Origin: an uncultured Bacteroidota bacterium
GTDB taxonomy: Bacteria; Bacteroidota; Bacteroidia; NS11-12g; UBA955
Assembly: GCA_903959115.1 (NCBI GenBank)
Contig: CAJBVU010000088.1
Coordinates: 1 to 9,755 of the forward strand
Length of the DNA: 9,755 nucleotides
Direction of reading: 5' to 3'
The position numbers and the translations under genes were made by a program. Positions 1 through 6,253 of the stretch are shown here, piece after piece (position 1 is the first letter of the stretch; every line of letters starts with the position of its first letter). The notes below the pieces were generated by a model. The model was not told the origin of the DNA, did no database searches, and saw only the letters and a list, made by a program, of their open reading frames with translations.

Positions 1-1953
1 GTGAGGAAATTAGAAAGGCCTAGCAACGATGCGGTGGTGGCTCAACTAGAAAAACAAGAGGCAGGCATTGGTCAAGGAATGAGCAAATCTGTCAAGAATT
101 TGGAAAAATTGCAAAAAGAAGCCAAGCGTTTGCAAGAATCCCTACAACAAAGCGGACAGAGTTGGGATCAGGAGAATAAAATTAAGAATTGGTTAAATGA
201 GGAGCAGAAAATGCTTCAAACCATCAAACAACTGGAGAAAAAGCAATCTGAGGTCAATAAGCAAAAGCAACGACTTGGAGAACAGTCGCAAGAATTGCAG
301 AAAAAGAAAGATGCATTGAATGATCGACTCAAGCAGTTGAATAATCCAGAAATGCAAAAGCTGATTGATGAAATTCAGCGATTATTGCAGCAGAAGGCCG
401 ACAAAGAACAGCTGAAGGAGTCGATGCAAAAGTTGAGCGAAATGAGTCAAGAAACAGCCAAGGAAATGGACAAACTCATGGAGCAGTTGAAGCAGTTGGA
501 ATTGGAAGAAGCGGTGGATGCGGTGGCAAAAAGCATGGAGGATTGGGCAAAGAAGGAAGAAGATCTTGCGCAGAAAACCAAAGAGGAAAAAGGCGGTCAG
601 GCTTCAGAAGCTTTGAAAGAAGCCCAGGAGCAGCAGAACAAGGCATTGCAGAACATCGAAAAGAAAATTAAAGATGTGGAAGAGAAAAATGCCGAGCTAG
701 AAAAGCCGATGGAGTTAAAAACTGGGGAAGAAGATCGCAAAGAGGCGGGGGATGAAGCGCAAAAAGCATCGCAAGATTTGCAGAATAACAAGAAATCAGC
801 GGCGTCTGAGAAAATGAAAAAATCGGCGCAAAAGATGAAAGAGGCAATGCAGAATATGCAGAAATCGTTCGAAGATCAGCAAAAGAAACGCACGGCGGAA
901 GACTATCAAACCCTCAGGGCCTTGTTGGAGAATTTGATTGATGCGTCGAACCGACAGGAAGCGAACTTTATGGAATTGCGCAAATTATCGTCGGATAATC
1001 CACGACTTACGACATTGAATAAGGAGCAAATGCGATTGCGGGAGTCGTTGATGTTCATAGAGGATAGTTTGATGGCTTTGGCGAAACGTCAGCCCATGAT
1101 CGACAATTTTGTCACCAAGGAAATGAGTCGTGTGAATGTGCAAATGGGGATGGCATTAGACAATATGAAGGTGAGGAATTCTCGTGGTGCGGCGGTTCAT
1201 GAACAGTTTGTGATGACGGGATTAAATAATTTGGCCGATATGCTGATGGAAAGTTTGCAAAATATGCAGCAGCAGATGCAGAGTGATCAGAAGAAGGACG
1301 GCGATAAGAGTTGCAATAATCCCAACAAATCCGGAAAGGGCAAGAGTGGGAAACCTAAGCCAGGCGGTAAATTGTCTGATGCGCAGAAGGCCTTGGGCGA
1401 GCAGTTGCAAAAAATGCAACAACAGAAACGCGGTAAGCCAGGGGAATCGGGCAAGCAAGGGGAGCAGGGAAGTCCAAAGACACCGGGTTCACAGGGAGAA
1501 TCGTCTCAGGACGGGCAGCGATCACTCAATGAAGATTTGGCAAAAATGGCGTTGATGCAGGAGGCATTGCGCAGGCAGGTGGAGCAGCTGAGAAAGGAAT
1601 TGGGTCAGGAGGGAAAGCAGGGACTATCAAACGGACTTCAGGAGGTGGAGAAAATGATGGAGCAGCAGGAGAAAGATATCGTTAATGGGAAAATTACTCC
1701 GCAGTCGATTGAGAGGCAGAAACAGATCATGACGCGCTTGCTGGAAAATGAAAAAGCGGATCGGAAGCAGGATCAGGAGGACAAGAGAGAGTCTAATAAC
1801 CCGGGAAATTATATTCCTGAGGTGCCAGAAAATATCAAAGAGGCAATGCGGAAAAAAGCAGAGGAGAGGGAGTCATTAAGGAAAATCCAACCGGCCTTTA
1901 AGCCTTATTACAAACAAAGCGTGCAGAAATACCTTCAGATTTATTCGCGCTAA
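1..1953 (+). CDS. DUF4175-type coiled-coil protein, C-terminal part (5' end outside window)
   Basis: I recognise the C-terminal part of the DUF4175 family, large Bacteroidota proteins that usually have membrane segments at the N-terminus followed by very long coiled coils; their function is not established. The 650 visible codons are open from base 1, so the GTG there is probably an internal valine codon and the true start lies upstream. Residues 1-300 are almost continuous Lys/Gln/Glu-rich heptad-like helix with no membrane segment. Residues about 300-430 are the less repetitive, better conserved part, with helices around residues 321-366 and 390-427. A Gly/Ser/Lys/Pro-rich linker with the lone visible cysteine (C438, in a SCNNPN context) spans about 428-510 and resembles the same place in other DUF4175 members. 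A short helix from about residue 510 (NEDLAKMALMQEALRR) and a basic, aromatic tail (PYYKQSVQKYL) finish the protein. It ends 18 bases before metG on the same strand. Family assignment is from recall of its pattern; the low complexity makes simple similarity misleading. Confidence 0.75.
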   Translation: MRKLERPSNDAVVAQLEKQEAGIGQGMSKSVKNLEKLQKEAKRLQESLQQSGQSWDQENKIKNWLNEEQKMLQTIKQLEKKQSEVNKQKQRLGEQSQELQKKKDALNDRLKQLNNPEMQKLIDEIQRLLQQKADKEQLKESMQKLSEMSQETAKEMDKLMEQLKQLELEEAVDAVAKSMEDWAKKEEDLAQKTKEEKGGQASEALKEAQEQQNKALQNIEKKIKDVEEKNAELEKPMELKTGEEDRKEAGDEAQKASQDLQNNKKSAASEKMKKSAQKMKEAMQNMQKSFEDQQKKRTAEDYQTLRALLENLIDASNRQEANFMELRKLSSDNPRLTTLNKEQMRLRESLMFIEDSLMALAKRQPMIDNFVTKEMSRVNVQMGMALDNMKVRNSRGAAVHEQFVMTGLNNLADMLMESLQNMQQQMQSDQKKDGDKSCNNPNKSGKGKSGKPKPGGKLSDAQKALGEQLQKMQQQKRGKPGESGKQGEQGSPKTPGSQGESSQDGQRSLNEDLAKMALMQEALRRQVEQLRKELGQEGKQGLSNGLQEVEKMMEQQEKDIVNGKITPQSIERQKQIMTRLLENEKADRKQDQEDKRESNNPGNYIPEVPENIKEAMRKKAEERESLRKIQPAFKPYYKQSVQKYLQIYSR

Positions 1954-1956
1954 AAG

Positions 1957-1964
1957 TATCTTTG
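1957..1964 (+). promoter_or_regulatory. Bacteroidota -7 promoter box (TATCTTTG) before metG
   Basis: TATCTTTG matches the Bacteroidota housekeeping -7 consensus TAnnTTTG exactly and is followed by CA. It lies 7 bases before the metG ATG, between the stop of the DUF4175 gene and metG. No clear -33 TTG element is visible at the usual distance. If it is used, transcription would begin within a few bases of the ATG and give a leaderless or nearly leaderless mRNA. There is no Shine-Dalgarno sequence before the ATG, which is consistent with this. Confidence 0.6.
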
Positions 1965-1971
1965 CAGTTCC

Positions 1972-4125
1972 ATGTCAAAAATTACCATTACCGCAGCACT
2001 TCCTTATGCCAATGGCCCCGTTCATATTGGGCATTTGGCCGGTGTATATATTCCAGCCGACATTCACGCGCGGGTTCAGCGTTTGCGTGGTGAAGAGGTG
2101 TTGTTCATTTGCGGAAGCGATGAGCATGGTGTGCCGATTACTTTGAGGGCGAGAAAAGAGGGGGTGACATCTCAAGATGTAGTGGATCGGTATCATAAAA
2201 TTATTGGCGATTCTTTCAGGGATTTGGGGATTTCGTTTGATATTTATTCAAGGACATCGAACCAAACGCATAAAGATTTATCGCAGGCGTTTTTTAAGAA
2301 TTTATACGACAAGGGGGCTTTTAAAGAGATTCGTTCTGAGCAATATTACGATGAGCAAGCGGGGCAGTTTTTGGCCGATCGATACATTGTGGGAACTTGT
2401 CCTTCTTGTAAGAATGAGGGTGCTTATGGCGATCAGTGTGAAAAATGTGGCTCTACTTTGAGCCCAACGGAGCTGCTAAATCCGAAATCGGCGTTGAGTG
2501 GAACGGTTCCGGTGATGCGCGAAACCATCAATTGGTATTTGCCATTGGATGAGATTCAGGAATCGTTTTTGAATGAGTGGATTGGCGGTAAGAGTGGTTG
2601 GAAAAGCAACGTTTTGGGTCAGTGTAAGAGCTGGTTGAATGAGGGTTTACGTCCGCGCGCCATGACAAGAGATTTGGAGTGGGGTGTGCCGGTGCCATTG
2701 GATGGGGCCGACGGAAAGGTTTTATATGTTTGGTTTGAGGCGCCCATCGGGTATATCTCGGCAACGAAGGAGCTGAGGCCGGATGATTGGGAGCAATGGT
2801 GGACGGGTGATTCAAAGTTGATTCATTTTATTGGTAAGGATAATATTGTTTTCCATTGTATCATATTCCCGGCGATGTTGCATTTGCGCGGCGATGGGTA
2901 TGTATTGCCGGAGCAGGTGCCTGCCAATGAGTTTTTGAATTTGGAGGGGCAGAAAATATCGACGAGCAGAAATTGGGCAGTTTGGTTGAATGAGTATTTG
3001 GAGGAGATGCCAAATCGGAAGGATGAGTTGCGATATGTGCTCACGTCGATTGCGCCTGAGACCAAGGACAGTGAGTTTACATGGAAGGATTATCAAACGC
3101 GCGTGAATTCGGAGTTGGTGGGGATACTGGGCAATTTTGCCAACCGTGTTTTGGTGTTGATGCAGAAATATTATGAGGGTGTGATGCCAATGGTGGAATC
3201 GGTGCAGGATAAGTATCGTTTGTTTGATCGTTCGGCGGTGGTTGGCGGCAAGCATCCGATGGTGGAGGAGTATATTGTGCCGGTGGTGAAGTTGTTGGGG
3301 CAATACCAATTCAGAGATGCGCAATTTAAGATGATGGAATTGGCGCGATTGGGGAATAAATATTTGGCGGATCATGAGCCATGGAAGTTGATAAAGACGG
3401 ATGCGGATGGCACGGCGCAGGTGTTGAGTGAGGCGGTTCAGGTGTTGTACAATTTGGCCATGTTGATGGAGCCGTTTATGCCTGAGGCGAGCGGAAGGTT
3501 GTTGGCTCAATTACAGGTGAATCCGGATGCGAAGACAAGAAAGGATTTTTGGATGGCTGGCGATGGTGTGGCTGGGGTTTGGTTTGAGTTGGCGGCTGGA
3601 CATCAATTGGGGAGTCCGGGATTATTATTCCAGAAGATTGAGGATGATGTGATTGAGGTTCAAATTTCAAAGCTGCAGGCAGCCGGCGCGGCGAATGCCG
3701 CGGCCGTTATCGCAGAGTCAGCATCAAAAAGCAATAATTCGGGGACTGAAAACGATAAAAATATGAGTGGAGCAATTGAAGCCGTGGCCGAAATCAAGCC
3801 GGAAGTGACGTACGATGATTTTGCGAAACTCGATTTGCGCGTTGCGACCGTTGTGGCTTGTGAAAAGGTGGAGAAAGCCGATAAATTATTGAAACTCACC
3901 TTGGAGGTTGGTACTGAAACCCGCACTGTTGTCTCAGGTATCGCATTGCATTTTTCACCCGAAGAAGTGGTGGGTAAACAGGTCCTGCTGTTGGCAAATT
4001 TAGCCCCTCGTAAAATGAGAGGCATTGGAAGTCAAGGCATGATATTGATGGCCGAAGATGCCGATGGGAAATTGGTGTTCATGAGTCCATCAAATGCAGT
4101 TGCTTCGGGTAGCGGCGTTTCTTGA
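1972..4125 (+). CDS. metG: Methionyl-tRNA synthetase with C-terminal tRNA-binding domain
   Basis: Class I methionyl-tRNA synthetase: it charges tRNA-Met, including the initiator, with methionine using ATP in the cytoplasm. The 717-residue protein is of the long, dimer-forming bacterial type. The catalytic domain has the HIGH motif at residues 18-21 and the second ATP-binding signature as KISTS at 328-332, the place of KMSKS. A four-cysteine zinc knuckle (C143, C146, C156, C159) sits in the connective insertion, as in E. coli MetRS. YVWFEAPIGY is the conserved methionine-site stretch. An alpha-helical anticodon-binding domain follows to about residue 560. An Ala/Ser/Asn-rich linker (about 567-612) then leads to an EMAPII/Trbp111-like OB-fold (about 614-717; it includes DLRVATV and LANLAPRKMRG), which binds tRNA non-specifically and dimerises. 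The ATG start puts HIGH at the expected distance from the N-terminus. The last 94 bases overlap the convergent glycosyltransferase gene. Confidence 0.98.
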   Translation: MSKITITAALPYANGPVHIGHLAGVYIPADIHARVQRLRGEEVLFICGSDEHGVPITLRARKEGVTSQDVVDRYHKIIGDSFRDLGISFDIYSRTSNQTHKDLSQAFFKNLYDKGAFKEIRSEQYYDEQAGQFLADRYIVGTCPSCKNEGAYGDQCEKCGSTLSPTELLNPKSALSGTVPVMRETINWYLPLDEIQESFLNEWIGGKSGWKSNVLGQCKSWLNEGLRPRAMTRDLEWGVPVPLDGADGKVLYVWFEAPIGYISATKELRPDDWEQWWTGDSKLIHFIGKDNIVFHCIIFPAMLHLRGDGYVLPEQVPANEFLNLEGQKISTSRNWAVWLNEYLEEMPNRKDELRYVLTSIAPETKDSEFTWKDYQTRVNSELVGILGNFANRVLVLMQKYYEGVMPMVESVQDKYRLFDRSAVVGGKHPMVEEYIVPVVKLLGQYQFRDAQFKMMELARLGNKYLADHEPWKLIKTDADGTAQVLSEAVQVLYNLAMLMEPFMPEASGRLLAQLQVNPDAKTRKDFWMAGDGVAGVWFELAAGHQLGSPGLLFQKIEDDVIEVQISKLQAAGAANAAAVIAESASKSNNSGTENDKNMSGAIEAVAEIKPEVTYDDFAKLDLRVATVVACEKVEKADKLLKLTLEVGTETRTVVSGIALHFSPEEVVGKQVLLLANLAPRKMRGIGSQGMILMAEDADGKLVFMSPSNAVASGSGVS

Positions 4126-5180
4126 TGCGTTTTCTGCATCTGGATTTTGTGATCGTTTAATTCTTGGTTCTTGTGGTTATTTAACGCCTGAATTGCGATC
4201 GACATAAATTGGTTAACAATTCCTTCGTTGGTAGAATCTTGGAAGTAGCGTTGGGCGGTTTCTCTGGATTCATGAAAAAACCGGTCTACCGTTGCGCCAA
4301 AATGTATATCGATCTCGCTGATTACTTCTGCACCAAATTCTTGAAGTGCAGCAGCGTTGCAGTCCTGTTCGTACTGACCTTTGATTGGAATTACCATGAT
4401 TTTCTTGCCTAAATACAGCGCTTCGGCGGGCGTTTCAAATCCACCTCCTGTGACAATGCCTTTTGCATGAATCATCGAATGGGAAAAACACTCTTTGCCC
4501 AAGGGGAAGAAAAGACAATTGTGAATGGTCTTCTTTTCTTTGATTCCGCTGCTGAAAATGTGGAATTTTAGATGGGTTAAACTTTTGACCTGCTTATAAA
4601 TCTCTTCGTGGCCATACTGGGCAAGGTAAATCGTTATATGTCCTTGGTTCGATGGCTGTGCTTGGCGAATGTGTTCCTTAATTATGGGGGGTAAAATATT
4701 TGGGTGATAGGGCTTGAAATGTAGTCCAATATTTAATTTGGCCGGTGCGAAATTCTTTAGTACCCATTCGCCAATCATCGATTTCCTAGTAGGTCGAGGC
4801 GTTTCAGAATAATTAAAACTGGCCTGGTGCCCAAATTGAATGCTAAATGCGCCTTTTAATTTACATGCCATCGCCGTGATAAGGTCAAAATCGTTGATGA
4901 CCAAATCGTATTGATCTACTGGTAATCGCTTGATATCGTTCCAAATCCTAAAGGGATTCAATTGTTTTAGCATGCGATAGTAATGCAATCCGCCACCGGA
5001 TTGATAAAACAAACTCAATCCTTTGCTCTTGTATTTTACGGGCAGATTTACCGGCAAGTGGGCGTTGTTTCCGCTGAGCATTATATCGACAGTGCCATAT
5101 TTTTGAAGTATCGGCAGAATCTCAGAGGCCCTGCTAATATGTCCGTTCCCTGTCGCTTGGACGGCGTAAAGAATCTTCAT
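4032..5180 (-). CDS. Glycosyltransferase family protein (MurG-like GT-B fold)
   Basis: A 382-residue protein of the 'glycosyltransferase family protein' group (Glyco_trans_1_3 / TIGR00661-like), related in fold to MurG and macrolide glycosyltransferases. The N-terminus has the Rossmann opening MKILYAVQATGNGH, with the glycine-rich GNGH loop at 11-14 followed by SRA. The C-terminal domain carries TGGGFETPAEAL (about 244-255) and IPIKGQYEQDCNA (about 264-275), the nucleotide-sugar binding region of the family. No signal peptide or membrane segment is visible, so it is probably cytosolic or membrane-associated. Donor and acceptor are unknown. The core seems to end near residue 332; residues 333-382 are a hydrophilic Asn/Gln/Lys-rich tail with a small internal repeat (NHKNQEL, then NDHKIQ) and are not part of the fold as I recall it. 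The last ~30 codons lie antisense to the end of metG. It starts at ATG only 8 bases after the phosphoesterase stop, so the two are probably one operon. Confidence 0.85.
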   Translation of the reverse strand: MKILYAVQATGNGHISRASEILPILQKYGTVDIMLSGNNAHLPVNLPVKYKSKGLSLFYQSGGGLHYYRMLKQLNPFRIWNDIKRLPVDQYDLVINDFDLITAMACKLKGAFSIQFGHQASFNYSETPRPTRKSMIGEWVLKNFAPAKLNIGLHFKPYHPNILPPIIKEHIRQAQPSNQGHITIYLAQYGHEEIYKQVKSLTHLKFHIFSSGIKEKKTIHNCLFFPLGKECFSHSMIHAKGIVTGGGFETPAEALYLGKKIMVIPIKGQYEQDCNAAALQEFGAEVISEIDIHFGATVDRFFHESRETAQRYFQDSTNEGIVNQFMSIAIQALNNHKNQELNDHKIQMQKTHQETPLPEATAFDGLMNTNFPSASSAINIMP

Positions 5181-5188
5181 AGTATGAA

Positions 5189-6064
5189 TTAAATGGCAGT
5201 TTTGGTAGCAATAAAAGCTGCGATGTGGTGTGAAAGCACATCAGGAATGTCTGGTTTTTTAAGGCGTTCTAGTTCTGTTAAATACTCAGTACTCCTTGGT
5301 AGTTTTTTGCGATTTTGCTGGGGATGCTCGTAAATTTCCCAATTTCCATCGTTGTATTCTAGTGCCGTGAGATTTTCGATCCAATCGCCAGAATTCAAAT
5401 AGGTTACTTCGCCTTTTTCTGTTTTAATGATTCTTTGCTGTGGCTGGTGAATATGGCCGCAAACAACTACGTCGTATCCCTCCTCGATGGCTAGTTCCGC
5501 GGCCGTCTGTTCAAAATTGTTGATCCAAGAAACGGCTTTTTTTACGCTCTCTTTTACTTTTTTACTAAGACTCATTTTTTCCCGACCCATCAGAGAAAGG
5601 AGTGCATTGATGTTGTGATTTAACCAAATCAATAAATCATATCCTTTGCCACCGAGCTGCGCTAATAATCGTGCGGATCCTTTGGTTGTTGCATCAAAAA
5701 CATCACCGTGAAAAATCCAAACCTTTTTGCCATCCAATTCCAAAATGAGTTTGTCGTCTAGTCTGATATTCCCCAACTGAGTGCCAGAATATCTACGCAA
5801 GGCTTCATCGTGATTGCCTGTGATGTAATATACTTGAGTCCCTTGGGTGTTGAGTTTTAGGATGTCCCGGATCACTTGCATGTGCTGTGGTGGGAAATAT
5901 GACTTCTTGAATTGCCAAATGTCTATAATGTCGCCATTGAGTACCAAAATTTCCGGGTTGATGCTTCGCAAGTAATCGCTAATTTCTTCGGCATGGCAGC
6001 CAAAGGTGCCCAAATGCAAATCGCTTAGAATGCAAACTTGCATTTCCCTAGGAGTAGATTTCAC
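5189..6064 (-). CDS. LpxH-like calcineurin-type metallophosphoesterase (COG2908)
   Basis: A 291-residue dinuclear metal phosphoesterase. The metal-binding motifs appear in order: SDLHLG (D15, H17), LNGDIID (D45), TGNHDE (N84, H85), FHGDVFD (H119) and CGHIHQP (H204, H206). Databases often label this group UDP-2,3-diacylglucosamine diphosphatase, the lipid A enzyme LpxH. However, the fourth motif is GNHDE, not the GNRD of E. coli LpxH, and the CHAEEISDYL and IIDIWQFKKSYFP context belongs to a different subfamily, so the substrate is uncertain. Residues about 140-185 are a helical, basic cap insertion. No signal peptide is seen. The start shown is GTG, which places D15 slightly late. An ATG at 6043 would begin MQVCILSDLHLG and is a real alternative; neither has a convincing ribosome site. 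The glycosyltransferase follows 8 bases downstream, which suggests joint work on a sugar-phosphate lipid or similar envelope compound; this is inference. Confidence 0.88.
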   Translation of the reverse strand: MKSTPREMQVCILSDLHLGTFGCHAEEISDYLRSINPEILVLNGDIIDIWQFKKSYFPPQHMQVIRDILKLNTQGTQVYYITGNHDEALRRYSGTQLGNIRLDDKLILELDGKKVWIFHGDVFDATTKGSARLLAQLGGKGYDLLIWLNHNINALLSLMGREKMSLSKKVKESVKKAVSWINNFEQTAAELAIEEGYDVVVCGHIHQPQQRIIKTEKGEVTYLNSGDWIENLTALEYNDGNWEIYEHPQQNRKKLPRSTEYLTELERLKKPDIPDVLSHHIAAFIATKTAI

Positions 6065-6073
6065 GTCCTCAAA

Positions 6074-6087
6074 ATACCAGTTGGTAT
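6074..6087. promoter_or_regulatory. Interrupted palindrome upstream of the phosphoesterase gene
   Basis: ATACCA-GT-TGGTAT is a perfect 6+6 bp inverted repeat with a 2-bp spacer. After one mismatched position on each side, two further A/T pairs match. It begins 10 bp upstream of the GTG start of the minus-strand phosphoesterase and could be an operator for that gene. It is short, and no regulator is encoded nearby, so function is a guess. Confidence 0.3.
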
Positions 6088-6116
6088 GTTTTGCTACCGC
6101 TAATAAAAATAGGTAT

Positions 6117-6135
6117 TAACATCAATTTTATGTTA
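6117..6135. repeat. Small AT-rich inverted repeat in the divergent intergenic region
   Basis: TAACAT and ATGTTA (6 bp each) flank a 7-base spacer. The repeat lies in the middle of the 189-bp region between the divergent phosphoesterase and ppk1 genes. At this AT content a 6-bp inverted repeat can arise by chance. I list it because it is the only other symmetry in the shared upstream region. Confidence 0.2.
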
Positions 6136-6226
6136 TCAAATCGTGTACAGAGGACAGCACATTTTGTTAACACTAAATTGATGATATATTCTTCTCGAAA
6201 TAATTCTAAATCGCAAATACAACTAT

Positions 6227-6234
6227 CATCTTTG
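6227..6234 (+). promoter_or_regulatory. Candidate -7 promoter box (CATCTTTG) before ppk1
   Basis: CATCTTTG matches TAnnTTTG at every fixed position except the first base and is followed by CA. It shares the 9-mer ATCTTTGCA with the metG upstream box. It lies 19 bases before the ppk1 ATG at 6254. A -33 TTG at normal spacing is not evident. Use would give a 5' leader of roughly 12-18 bases for the ppk1-ppx transcript. Confidence 0.45.
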
Positions 6235-6253
6235 CATTGGATAGATTTCCATT

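Noticed and set aside
1283..1555. 90-codon plus-strand frame within the DUF4175 gene
   Set aside because: Out-of-frame reading of the Gly/Lys/Gln-rich linker; Arg/Asn-rich with no start signal and no family resemblance.
2812..3510. 232-codon open frame on the minus strand inside metG
   Set aside because: It lies wholly antisense to the well-conserved MetRS anticodon region, encodes a His/Gln/Leu-rich sequence with no recognisable motif, and is explained by the codon bias of metG.
3660..4025. 121-codon minus-strand frame antisense to the C-terminal domain of metG
   Set aside because: Composition is Ala/Ser/Thr-rich as expected from antisense reading of the linker and OB-fold; no motif, and it competes with a certain gene.
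4094..4140. Hairpins ATGCAG/CTGCAT and GATGC/GCATC at the end of metG as a terminator
   Set aside because: Stems are only 5-6 bp with no proper T-run directly after, and the site is inside the coding tail of the convergent gene. Not enough to call a terminator.
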